NCBI GenBank assembly: GCA_965225955.1
Contig: CBDDBX010000045.1
Location: forward strand, 1-54,487
Length of the DNA: 54,487 nucleotides
Reading direction: 5' to 3'
Source: CBDDBX01 sp965225955
Lineage (GTDB): Bacteria > Acidobacteriota > Aminicenantia > UBA2199
How positions within the stretch are numbered: the stretch's first letter is position 1; every line of letters starts with the position of its first letter. Below are positions 19,870 through 28,009 of the stretch, piece after piece. Below the pieces are notes generated by a model. The model did not search any database, was not told where the DNA came from, and saw only the letters and a list, made by a program, of their open reading frames with translations. The position numbers were made by a program, and so were the translations under genes.

Positions 19870-20775
19870 ATGGAAAAGATCCTGACTTTAGTCCCGCATA
19901 TTTGTGAAGGAAACGATGCTGACCTCATTAATGAGTTGAGTGATAAGCTCAGAGCTATCGATGATCTCACACTTCTTGATGTATCTATGGATACAGAGAG
20001 AAACAGAACAATCTTTGCTTTTACCGGTTCTCTGGATGCCCTTTATGAAGGTGGTTTTCTTATGTATGAGTATGCTACAAAGCATGTTGATATGAGAAAC
20101 CATAAGGGAGCGTATCCAAGAATTGGCGCAATTGATGTCTGCCCTTTTGTACCTATGAAAGATGTTACAATTCAGGAAGCATCTGCTGTGGCTGAAAAGT
20201 TTGCAGAGATGGTAGCTGAAAAGTTTAAAATTCCTGTATATCTCTATGCTGAAGCTGCAAAGAAGAGCTTAAGAAGAGATATCGAAAATATCAGAAAAGG
20301 GGAGTATGAAGGACTCGAAGAGAAGATCAGTAAACCTGTATGGTCACCGGATTTCGGACCTGCAGCGTTTATTCCTGATTTTGGTGCTACAATAATCGGT
20401 GCCAGATATCCTCAGGTAACCTTTAAAATTCACCTCAATACCAAAGATGTTGAAATAACAGAAAAGATAGCATCATCTCTACAGTTCCCTACCGGAGGCC
20501 TTCAGAATGTAAGTGCTTATCCCGGGATCGTAGCTCAGGGTGATCACTCAAGAATTGTTGTGAGAGTAACAAATTACGATACAACACCAGTATATAAAGT
20601 TCTTGAACTGGCAAAGCTCGAAGCTCAGAGATATGGTGTAAGAATTATGGAAGTGGAAATGATGGGGCTGGTTCCTGAGAAAGCACTTCTTGATTCAGCA
20701 CTTTTCTATATGAATATCAACAACTTCTCATATGAGAATATTTCTGAAAAGAATATTCAGAAACATTTAAAGTAA
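19870..20775 (+). CDS. ftcD: Glutamate formimidoyltransferase
   Basis: This 301-residue protein matches the stand-alone formiminotransferase domain: LVPHICEGND at the N-terminus, then KGAYPRIGAIDVCPFVP and GLVPEKAL near the end. It transfers the formimino group of N-formimino-glutamate to tetrahydrofolate in histidine breakdown. The cyclodeaminase domain of the mammalian fusion is absent. AGGAGG lies 6 nt before the ATG, and the gene follows the decarboxylase beta subunit by only 10 bp, so it belongs to the same operon. A good terminator comes directly after it. No other histidine-utilisation gene is in the window. Confidence 0.93.
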   Translation: MEKILTLVPHICEGNDADLINELSDKLRAIDDLTLLDVSMDTERNRTIFAFTGSLDALYEGGFLMYEYATKHVDMRNHKGAYPRIGAIDVCPFVPMKDVTIQEASAVAEKFAEMVAEKFKIPVYLYAEAAKKSLRRDIENIRKGEYEGLEEKISKPVWSPDFGPAAFIPDFGATIIGARYPQVTFKIHLNTKDVEITEKIASSLQFPTGGLQNVSAYPGIVAQGDHSRIVVRVTNYDTTPVYKVLELAKLEAQRYGVRIMEVEMMGLVPEKALLDSALFYMNINNFSYENISEKNIQKHLK

Positions 20776-20798
20776 ATTTATCAATTTTCAAAATACAG

Positions 20799-20825
20799 AG
20801 GCGCATCATCCGATGCGCCTTTTTC
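20799..20825 (+). terminator. Intrinsic terminator of the decarboxylase/ftcD operon
   Basis: A 9-bp perfect stem, AGGCGCATC/GATGCGCCT, with a 4-nt loop is followed by TTTTTC. It sits 24 bp after ftcD. The stem sequence resembles the dispersed GACGCA palindromes elsewhere in the window. Confidence 0.85.
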
Positions 20826-20861
20826 ACAAAGAACACAGATCTTCAATTCTATCATAAGCCC

Positions 20862-20890
20862 GTAAGGGCAAGGCATGCCGTTGCCCCTAC
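20862..20890. repeat. GGGC-GGCATGCC palindrome, copy 1
   Basis: This is a near-palindrome centred on GGCATGCC, with outer GGGCA/TTGCCC arms and a CCCCTAC edge. Related copies lie at 20972-20997 and 24485-24515. Confidence 0.55.
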
Positions 20891-20971
20891 AAAACAAAAA
20901 TTCCTCTTTTCTCAAGCTGAAGTGTACAGTTGTTTCAGGGGTGGGTAAAACAAACGTGATGGCTTACTAAT

Positions 20972-20997
20972 GTAGGGGAGAGACATGTCTCGCCCTA
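20972..20997. repeat. GGGC-type palindrome, copy 2
   Basis: GTAGGGG precedes the inner palindrome GAGACATGTCTC, and GCCCTA follows. It has the same outer frame as the copies at 20862 and 24485 with a changed core. Confidence 0.5.
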
Positions 20998-21040
20998 AAG
21001 AATTTCCTTTTTGCTTGTCTGTGTTCTTTGTGTGATTTTA

Positions 21041-22481
21041 TTAAACAATAACCAGTCGGTCTTCATCTTCTGAGTATTGAACAGTTACCCTTGAATACTC
21101 TTTTGATGTGGTTAACTCATATTTACCTATTTTGAGTTGAACTCTTGGATAGAGAACCCCTTTCACAACTATAGTACAGCTGTGGTCATACATGGCTTCC
21201 TTTAATGAATCAAGAGCTTCATAAATATCTTTAATTTCCAGACGCATCTTCTTCCATTTTGCTGCATCAAGTTTACCCTGCTCGGCAATTGCTGGAGGAA
21301 ACATTTGTGTCTGGAGGGTATTTTTTCCATATTTTCTTTCAATTTCACGAACGGCTTCAATCTTTGCTTCAAAAGCTGCCTGAATCTTTATATAGACAGC
21401 TTCTTTCTCAGTGTCTATACCGGTAACCAGCTTGGTTGAAGAGTCAAAACGGGATCCTGCATCATATGTTGTAATCCCTTTTGAACCTCTGACAGTACTT
21501 CCAACTATCTTGGCTCTTGGAGCAAGAACTTTAAACTCTCCATCACAGTTTGCAATACTTCCAATAATTCCATTCTTTATGATTATATCACTGCTGGATT
21601 TAAGAGATGAGTTTTCAACGAATGTAGCTTCTATATTACCTTTTGCTACAGCTACGCCTTTGTTTTTGCCTACAATCCCGGATCTTACTGAAATATTCTG
21701 TTCAGATTTGATCTTACATGCTATGGCTGAACCATAAAATATGAAGGTCACCATCAGCTTCAACTATGAAATCAGGCAGAATATCTTTATGAATCTTAAC
21801 GTCTCCTTTGAAACGTAAATTACCAACATTGAAATCAACATCGTCAGATATTTCAAGAGCAGGATTAACAGAGAGAATATTATTCTCAAATCTTAAGGCT
21901 CCGTCAGAGGCTGATCTGAAAAAGATTGTATTCTCCTGTTCATCAAGATGTATATTATTACCTGCAGACAGAGGAATATCAAAAAGCTTGGGATGAACCG
22001 TTTTATCACCTTTAACATTGATACCATCAACAGGCTGTATCATCTTCCTTTTTACAGCAAGAAGCTGATCCTGTTTAACGTTTACGACCATGGAAATTTC
22101 CCGGTAATCAGCGCGACCTGAATCATCTACTTTGGGCTTTTTGGACAGTTCAAATTTAAAATCAATAGAAGCTTCCTGACCCTGTTCCGGTTTTATCCCT
22201 TCTGCAATTACTACGTCTTTGAGGGCTGTTCCCTGATTGCAGCTTAATACAGTAAGCTCCACAACATCATGTTTTATTCCATAGACTATGGATTTTGCAC
22301 TCAGTAGCCTGAGTAGCTCATCATTATCTATCTCAAAAGGTGAAGGCTTAGTACTGATGACAGCTTTGTATCCCTCTTCAACTATTGCAATCTCTATTGA
22401 ACTGTTCATATTTTTAATTATATTCAATGTTTGGGCTAAATTCAAACCTGTACGGTATTTTGTGCATTTTATAAGTCTCAA
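21041..22481 (-). pseudogene. FapA-like DUF342 protein, interrupted by a frameshift
   Basis: Two ORFs form one gene. The upstream part (22481-21714) has the FapA N-terminal domain (IVEEGYKAVIST, DELLRLLSAKSIVYGI, AEGIKPEQGQEA) and the start of the parallel beta-helix (VEADGDLHI). The downstream part (to 21041) continues the helix (SVRSGIVGKNKGVAVA, DIIIKNGIIGS) and ends in the coiled C-terminal region. The break is at an AAAA run at 21736-21739. Removing one A restores HIYGSAIACK, a natural continuation. The start is unclear: TTG at 22481 or ATG at 22409 (MNSSIEIAI), neither with a clear ribosome-binding site. FapA-type proteins are cytoplasmic, with proposed links to polar localisation and motility. 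A sequencing or assembly error is as likely as true inactivation. Confidence 0.8.
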
Positions 22482-22534
22482 ATTTCATCTTTTGTGAATC
22501 TGTGTGTAAGAAAAGGTTACCTTTTTAGTTAAAT

Positions 22535-22563
22535 TTGATTTACTCAACGTAATTCTGTATTAT
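22535..22563 (+). promoter_or_regulatory. Sigma70-type promoter for the aminomutase gene
   Basis: TTGATT (22535-22540), a 17-bp spacer and TATTAT (22558-22563) lie about 50 bp before the start codon, in the divergent gap with the FapA-like gene. Confidence 0.55.
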
Positions 22564-22615
22564 ATAACTTAACTTCAAATACAGAAATTCAAATTAAAAG
22601 CAAGGAGATAGGCAT

Positions 22616-24433
22616 ATGGGCGGAATTGAAATTACATTTTCCAAACGATGGAAAAAATGCTGGAATGTTGCACCTGATGTATATTCACTGTTAAGAGAGA
22701 GCAGAAGTCTGGATTCAGCAAGAAAGAGGATCATGACTTATCTTGAAGCAGCGGAAGTGGATTTCAGGAATGACTATTTTGAAGTCTCAAACTGGGATTC
22801 TATTCTGGTAAGGGATGCAATTGCTGTTCTGAAGAACGTATTTGCCAGAACAAACGAAGCGTTAACAGGCACTTCTCCTTTAAAATATCTGCATGAAGCA
22901 GCAAAGAATGGAGACAGCGATGTTGAACAGGGATTTATTGAAGAGTTTGAGCATCTGTTCAGGGCAATAAAAGGTCATTCAAAAGTTTACCCTTCACACG
23001 TAATGGAGGGGCTTGTGTCCCCGGATTTTGAAAAATATTCAGGCAGAGAATCTGCAATTAAGAGATCAGATTTCCTGGATGCACTGAGTAGCAGAGTTAA
23101 AGATTATACTTCAAATTATCCTACAGGTCTTGATGAAGAGGTTGCAGCTGAAAGAGATGTAACCAGAAAAAAGATTCTTGAACTTATGGGGGGTACTGAA
23201 GAAGACTGGACAGATTATCGCTGGCAGTATAAGAATATTATCAGAAACAGGAAAGGTCTTGAGATACTGAAAAAAGTTGTAAACATCTCAGAAGAGGTTG
23301 AAGAAGCAGTAGTTAAATCAATTGATAATGGAGTTCCTTTTGCTATTACTCCATACTATCTGCATCTTATGGATAAAGATCAGTCAATCAGGGACCTTGC
23401 AGTTAGAAATCAGGTTTTCCCACCTCTATCTTATGTGAACAATATGTCCGATCATAAGAAGGACAGGGATACAGCTTTTGATTTTATGCGTGAGCACGAC
23501 ACCTCTCCGGTAGATCATATTACCAGAAGATATCCTCAGGTAGCGATTTTCAAACCTTACGACACATGTCCCCAGATCTGTGTTTACTGTCAGAGAAACT
23601 GGGAGCTTACCAATCCTGGTGAAGAGGATGTTGTTGCTGAATCTTCAACCGTGGACAAAGCAGTACGCTGGATTGAAAAACATCCCGAAATAATGGATGT
23701 ACTGCTTACTGGTGGTGATCCACTCTATCTTGATAATAAGCAGCTGGATAGTATTCTGGGGAGACTGGCGGCTATTGATCATCTGAAATCTATCAGAATA
23801 GCTTCAAGAACTCCGGTAACTGCACCACAGAGACTGGATCAGGAACTTGCAGATATTCTGGGTAAGTATAATCAGCCAGGTAAGAGATTCATCTACTTTG
23901 TAACACATTTCCAGCATCCTTATGAGATAAGTCAGGAAACAGTAGATGCTGTTACAAGAATCAGATTAAAAGGAATAAACTTCTATAATCAGCAGGTATT
24001 TACCTTTGCAAACAGTAAGAGGTTTGAATCCGTTGCTCTCAGAAAGTCCCTGAAACTGATTGGTATTGACCCTTACTATGTTTTCAATATGAAGGGGAAG
24101 ACTGAGATGTCTGACTACGCAGTTCCTATAGCAAGGCTGCTTCAGGAGAGAAAAGAAGAATCCCGTATTATGCCGGGAGCTTACAGAACTGATGAACCGG
24201 TATTTAATGTACCGTTTCTTGGTAAGAACCACCTGAGAGCAGGGCAGGATCACGAACTGATCTCAATAATGCCTGATGGCACAAGGGCTTATACCTTTAA
24301 TCCATGGGAAAAGAATATAAGAGGTGTTAACTCTTATATCTATCATGATGTATCCATTTCCGGTTATCTTAAAAGACTTAAAGAGATCGGAGAAGATATT
24401 GAAGAGTACAGAAGTATCTGGTACTACTATTAA
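22616..24433 (+). CDS. KamA-family radical SAM 2,3-aminomutase, long form
   Basis: This 605-residue protein carries the radical-SAM cysteines in CPQICVYC (near 318, 322 and 325). KamA features are LLTGGDPLYL, RIASRTPVTAPQR and the late FNVPFLGKNHLRAG block. KamA enzymes move an alpha-amino group to the beta position of lysine or glutamate using S-adenosylmethionine and pyridoxal phosphate. Classical lysine 2,3-aminomutase has about 416 residues. Here about 200 extra N-terminal residues of mostly helical character precede the core, so the substrate may differ. I do not see the usual lysine-fermentation genes beside it. AAGGAG lies 8 nt before the ATG. It stands alone, with a promoter and a downstream hairpin. 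Confidence 0.85.
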   Translation: MGGIEITFSKRWKKCWNVAPDVYSLLRESRSLDSARKRIMTYLEAAEVDFRNDYFEVSNWDSILVRDAIAVLKNVFARTNEALTGTSPLKYLHEAAKNGDSDVEQGFIEEFEHLFRAIKGHSKVYPSHVMEGLVSPDFEKYSGRESAIKRSDFLDALSSRVKDYTSNYPTGLDEEVAAERDVTRKKILELMGGTEEDWTDYRWQYKNIIRNRKGLEILKKVVNISEEVEEAVVKSIDNGVPFAITPYYLHLMDKDQSIRDLAVRNQVFPPLSYVNNMSDHKKDRDTAFDFMREHDTSPVDHITRRYPQVAIFKPYDTCPQICVYCQRNWELTNPGEEDVVAESSTVDKAVRWIEKHPEIMDVLLTGGDPLYLDNKQLDSILGRLAAIDHLKSIRIASRTPVTAPQRLDQELADILGKYNQPGKRFIYFVTHFQHPYEISQETVDAVTRIRLKGINFYNQQVFTFANSKRFESVALRKSLKLIGIDPYYVFNMKGKTEMSDYAVPIARLLQERKEESRIMPGAYRTDEPVFNVPFLGKNHLRAGQDHELISIMPDGTRAYTFNPWEKNIRGVNSYIYHDVSISGYLKRLKEIGEDIEEYRSIWYYY

Positions 24434-24446
24434 ACAAAACGAATTT

Positions 24447-24473
24447 AACGGCCGGATTAATTGAGGCCGTTTC
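24447..24473 (+). terminator. Probable terminator of the aminomutase gene
   Basis: A 7-bp stem AACGGCC/GGCCGTT with an 11-nt loop starts 14 bp after the stop. The T-run after it is short (TTT then CCC), so efficiency is uncertain. Confidence 0.5.
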
Positions 24474-24484
24474 CCAATACAAAT

Positions 24485-24515
24485 GTAGGGGCCAGGCATG
24501 CCTCGCCCCGGCTAC
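24485..24515. repeat. GGGC-GGCATGCC palindrome, copy 3
   Basis: GTAGGGGC and GCCCC arms flank the perfect inner palindrome AGGCATGCCT. It is the same family as the copies at 20862 and 20972 and lies between convergent genes. Confidence 0.55.
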
Positions 24516-24566
24516 TTTTTAACACAATCACCTTTTTCAATCCTGAGCGAAGAACAAGTCGAAGGA

Positions 24567-25490
24567 TTACCAGCTGTGAGTGATCTTTATATTGAAGGTT
24601 ACGTCAGGTGTTGATACCAGTGGGGGAGTTGCCTCTTCAACCAGTGTAAATTCCAGCCATTTAAAGATTTTTGCTCCAACATATATTACCAGTGGATTCT
24701 TATCCATATTTGTGTAGTTCCAGGGGCTGCTTTTATATATTACACCAGCAAGAAACACTTTCCATCTGAGCTTAAGTTCTGAAAAAAATATTCTTTCAGA
24801 TATGTCTTCATCTTTCAGATAATCAGGTAATTTGTAGAAAGCTGTGAGAGCCGATAGTGACAGATGAAAATTACCTTTTTTATAGTTAAATACCGGTCCC
24901 AGAGTTAAATGAGGCTTTGATGAGACGAACCCTTTTTTTGACATCAGAGGAATACCGGCAGATGCAATGAAATTAACTGACACTGCATCTTTCTCATATA
25001 ATTTATACATCAGAGAGAGAATTACAGGGTGAATGACACTCTGTGAACTTGTGTAGGAATATTTGTCCCCGAATCTGTAATCCATCTCATACCTTGGAAC
25101 CTCTTTTCTTCCTCCCTGTCTCAAACCAAAGAGAGAATGAAAGCCTTCAATGAAACCATCCAGAACTCCCCCCCAGTTTTTTGACGCTTTAACAGATAGC
25201 TGAAGGGTTAATCTGTCAGTTAAGCCCCGTCGGTAAGTAAATTCACTACTGAGAGTCTCAAGATCTCCATACAGATCATGATCCAGATCTTTGATATAGG
25301 TGTTTGACCAGTAGAGTTGAACTGTAAGACTGTTTTCACCTTTTTTAAGTGTAAGTGTGTCTTCGTAAGGGAACCAGGCAAATGTCTGGATAGGAGGGAA
25401 CTCTATATCTTTGGCGGAAATATTTCTGCCTGTAATTAAAATCAGGGTAAGAAAAATTAAGATTGCTGCAGTGAGTGATTTTGTTCGCAT
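24567..25490 (-). CDS. DUF3187 family protein, probable outer-membrane beta-barrel
   Basis: This 307-residue protein has an N-terminal signal peptide (MRTKSLTAAILIFLTLILI) followed by alternating beta-strand-like segments. The block GFIEGFHSLFGLRQGGRKEVP is what I recognise as DUF3187. The ending ITHSW is consistent with a C-terminal barrel strand. The function of the family is unknown. GGAG lies 7 nt before the ATG. The start overlaps the end of the O-antigen ligase gene by 34 bp in the same direction, so both are co-transcribed and a role in the cell surface is plausible. Confidence 0.75.
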   Translation of the reverse strand: MRTKSLTAAILIFLTLILITGRNISAKDIEFPPIQTFAWFPYEDTLTLKKGENSLTVQLYWSNTYIKDLDHDLYGDLETLSSEFTYRRGLTDRLTLQLSVKASKNWGGVLDGFIEGFHSLFGLRQGGRKEVPRYEMDYRFGDKYSYTSSQSVIHPVILSLMYKLYEKDAVSVNFIASAGIPLMSKKGFVSSKPHLTLGPVFNYKKGNFHLSLSALTAFYKLPDYLKDEDISERIFFSELKLRWKVFLAGVIYKSSPWNYTNMDKNPLVIYVGAKIFKWLEFTLVEEATPPLVSTPDVTFNIKITHSW

Positions 25491-26653
25491 GAGGAGTCTC
25501 CGTTAAAAAAGGTGAGAAAGGGAAGGGACAGGAAGAAGAGCAGTTCAAACATTATTTCTGAATCCCCGAAATTGTATTCAAAGAGTCCTGCGATTAAAAA
25601 TCCTGTTACCACAAAAAGTGAACCTCTGGCAGTCAGAGACCCTGTGCCTTTGGTTCTGCATCTTATAATCAGAGTTCTTATGACCATAACTATAAGAAGG
25701 ATAAATGGAATAAAGTTCAGAAGCCCACCCTGAGCAAGAACCTGAAAAAAATTATTGTGAAGGTGGGGGTTGTGCTGGGATGCCCCAGCTGGTTTATATC
25801 TGTTATATACTTTTTTTACAATGTTGGAGCCAACTCCTGTTACCGGATAATCTTTAAAAATATTTATTCCTGTCTGCATCATATAGATCCGGTCTTTATT
25901 GGTTGTATTCTGAGGATCAAAGATCGATGTAAATCTGCTTTTAACTGAAGGAGGAGCAAGAAGGAGTCCGACTATGGCTACAGGAAGCAGTATCAGGGTA
26001 AGTCTGGTTTTGTAGATTATTATAAAAAGACCTAATGCCGCAATTATGCCTACCCATACTGAGCGGGTAAGACCAAATGCTATGGCTACAGCAGAAAGAA
26101 TCAGAAATGCATAGTGAAGTTTTCTGTGTTTCTCTTTATTACTGAAAGAGAGGATGAAAAAGTAGATAAAAGGAAACATCAGTAAACCTGAATAGGTCAT
26201 CCAGTGGGAAGTGAAACCTTTAAGACGATTTGTAAGGGTTATTCCTGAATAGAGTCCTGTGGCAATACCATAAACTGAAGATGCCATAGAAGACGCAAGA
26301 AGTGTAAGAAGTGCTGTATTAAAACGCTTCTTACTGTTTATAACCAGAATGAATATAGGCACCAGAAGGAAAAGCAGCAGATCCCGGTTGTCTTTAAGAC
26401 TGTAGAGAGGTTCCAGTGAGAATAGTGATGAGGTAATAACCGATGCTCCATATATCAGAGCATATTTACTGAATCCCGGAAGGCTGTTTCTTAAGGATTT
26501 TCTGTTATCAGCTTTTGAAATATGCACAACAAAGCAGAGAAGCAGCCATGAAAAAAATAGGTAGCAACCTGCTATTGAAAAATTTATGAAAAAAATAAAA
26601 CCTAATGTTAAATAAAAGTTTAAATTACTCTTTATATCCAGATATTGTGCCAT
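25457..26653 (-). CDS. O-antigen ligase/polymerase family membrane protein
   Basis: This 398-residue protein is made almost wholly of hydrophobic helices (about ten). It carries the Wzy_C-type periplasmic loop with RIYMMQTGINIFKDYPVTGVG and HNPHLHNNFFQVLAQGG, the region containing the conserved His/Arg residues of WaaL and O-antigen polymerases. It would join or polymerise undecaprenyl-linked polysaccharide at the outer face of the inner membrane. The start is the ATG at 26653. The DUF3187 gene overlaps its 3' end. No other polysaccharide genes are adjacent, so the choice between ligase and polymerase is open. Confidence 0.85.
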   Translation of the reverse strand: MAQYLDIKSNLNFYLTLGFIFFINFSIAGCYLFFSWLLLCFVVHISKADNRKSLRNSLPGFSKYALIYGASVITSSLFSLEPLYSLKDNRDLLLFLLVPIFILVINSKKRFNTALLTLLASSMASSVYGIATGLYSGITLTNRLKGFTSHWMTYSGLLMFPFIYFFILSFSNKEKHRKLHYAFLILSAVAIAFGLTRSVWVGIIAALGLFIIIYKTRLTLILLPVAIVGLLLAPPSVKSRFTSIFDPQNTTNKDRIYMMQTGINIFKDYPVTGVGSNIVKKVYNRYKPAGASQHNPHLHNNFFQVLAQGGLLNFIPFILLIVMVIRTLIIRCRTKGTGSLTARGSLFVVTGFLIAGLFEYNFGDSEIMFELLFFLSLPFLTFFNGDSSCEQNHSLQQS

Positions 26654-26762
26654 GAATCTTCCATTTATGAAGAAAAATTATACCACAGCAGCATGGAATT
26701 TCCTGCTGAAATTTCATAGAATTGTATTTTTTTAATATTAACAGCTCTGACGCTGAAATGTA

Positions 26763-26817
26763 AAACAGGTTCAGTATAGCTTTCCGGAGAATTTCAGAGA
26801 AATTTCAGAACCTGTTT
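26763..26817. terminator. Long-loop inverted repeat at the end of the repeat-protein gene
   Basis: AAACAGGTTC (26763-26772) and GAACCTGTTT (26808-26817) are perfect 10-bp arms with a 35-nt loop. The right arm overlaps the stop codon of the tail-fibre-like gene. It could terminate that transcript on the minus strand; the following T-stretch is only TTTTA. Confidence 0.4.
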
Positions 26818-27685
26818 ATGTTGGGAAATAGATAGCTATATATGGAACATTACGCCCTTCAGCTGAATTTTCCCTTGCTTTTGCATCAAATCCGTTTGCT
26901 GTAATATTTGCAGGATTAACAACTGCTGCATTACCAGTAATTACAAGGGGAACACCAGGAAAAGCCTTAGGAAAAGATGTAATCTGTCCATAAGATCCTA
27001 CATTAAGAGTTGCAGTTGTTCCTGTCTGTACTATTGGAATATTATATCCATTATGGCTGATATTTCCACTAACACTGACAGATCCTCCTGCAATGCTGAG
27101 TATACTGGCTTTATCAAGGTTAAGAGCAATTTCATCATTCCCGTTTCCATTACCCAGTGTGGCACCGATCTGTCCATCTGCACGATTCAGACCTATGCTG
27201 CCAAAACTGTAGTTACTGTTACTGGTTACTGATATTCTGCTTCTGCAACCAATGGCATTGTTAACGGCAAGTGTTCCACCATTAATATTGAGTTTATTGG
27301 CCTTCTGAAGGTCGATATTAATCTCATTATTACCATTTCCATTACCTATTGCTGCACCAGTCTGACCATCAGCACGGCTTAATCCTATACTGCCAAAACT
27401 GTAGTTGTCCGAACTTGTTACAGAGATCCTGTCGCCACATGCAAGATCTTTGTCCACTGTAAATGTTCCTCCACTGACTCTGATTCTGTTTGCTTTGTTC
27501 AGATTAAGAGCAATCTCATCATTGCCGTTACCCTCTCCAAAAGTTGCACCGACCTGGCCGTCAGAACGATTTAACCCTATACTACCAAAACTATAATTAT
27601 TACTACTACTAACTGATACTCTATCAGAGCAGCCAATTGAACCTGCTACTAATAGATTTCCAAATGCTTTTACTGCATCAGACAT
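26816..27685 (-). CDS. Orphan tail-fibre-like protein with three 64-residue repeats
   Basis: The start is set at 27685 because GGAGGTGA lies 4-5 nt upstream; the longer open frame to 27871 has no such site and no coding look. The 289-residue protein has a 10-residue lead and three consecutive repeats of exactly 64 residues (11-74, 75-138, 139-202), each with NYSFGSIGL, R(S/A)DGQ and GNGN motifs. A C-terminal domain with FPKAFPGVPLVITG and PYIAIYF follows. That ending resembles phage tail-fibre or gp53/H-type-lectin-like receptor-binding domains, an inference from pattern only. There is no signal peptide. No phage structural genes are nearby. It may be a prophage remnant or a domesticated binding protein. 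Confidence 0.7.
   Translation of the reverse strand: MSDAVKAFGNLLVAGSIGCSDRVSVSSSNNYSFGSIGLNRSDGQVGATFGEGNGNDEIALNLNKANRIRVSGGTFTVDKDLACGDRISVTSSDNYSFGSIGLSRADGQTGAAIGNGNGNNEINIDLQKANKLNINGGTLAVNNAIGCRSRISVTSNSNYSFGSIGLNRADGQIGATLGNGNGNDEIALNLDKASILSIAGGSVSVSGNISHNGYNIPIVQTGTTATLNVGSYGQITSFPKAFPGVPLVITGNAAVVNPANITANGFDAKARENSAEGRNVPYIAIYFPT
27080..27655 (-). repeat. Three 192-bp tandem repeats inside the fibre-like gene
   Basis: The units run 27655-27464, 27463-27272 and 27271-27080 on the minus strand and keep the reading frame. They are diverged, not identical, so they are old duplications under coding selection. Confidence 0.75.
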
Positions 27686-27842
27686 ATTCACCTCCGGTTT
27701 ATTTAAAAATCTTTTTGAATCTGATTTTCTGACTTCTCCGGAAAGTCCTGATCTAATTCTTATAAACCATAACGATAGTAACATTGAAGAGTGAATATTT
27801 CTTCCATCGTTTTCCCCCAAAATCCCCTGAATTAAAAAAAAA

Positions 27843-27918
27843 GATGCAAAGAAAATGACATACAAAGACAAACAGAGACATTCTCAGGCGTTTGTGTATG
27901 TCATTGTTCTTTGTATCC
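27843..27918. repeat. 76-bp imperfect hairpin, MITE-like
   Basis: The arms at 27843-27873 and 27890-27918 pair over most of their length. The right arm read inverted begins TACAAAGAACA, nearly the tip of the 208-bp element at 20825. It lies just upstream of the M23 peptidase gene. It may be a reduced relative of that element. Confidence 0.5.
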
Positions 27919-28009
27919 TCTTAAAAATGGTCACAACTTTATTCCAGGTGTGATACATTAAATTTATAAAAAAAGTTGATTTACGAAGGGTTGCAAACTA
28001 TAATGAAAA

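Larger units (their letters stand above)
20825..21032. repeat. 208-bp miniature inverted-repeat element
   Basis: The ends CACAAAGAACACAGA (20825-20839) and TCTGTGTTCTTTGTG (21018-21032) are perfect 15-bp terminal inverted repeats. The interior has no ORF but holds two palindromes of the GGGC..GGCATGCC..GCCC type. It fills almost the whole gap between the ftcD terminator and the FapA-like gene. It looks like a non-autonomous mobile element; no transposase is nearby. Confidence 0.65.

Noticed and set aside
21714..21763. Programmed ribosomal frameshift in the FapA-like gene
   Set aside because: There is no typical slippery heptamer or downstream structure; a single-base length change in an A run is simpler.
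27686..27871. N-terminal extension of the fibre-like repeat protein with a hydrophobic start resembling a signal peptide
   Set aside because: The strong GGAGGTGA site directs translation to 27685, and part of the extension lies inside the hairpin at 27843.
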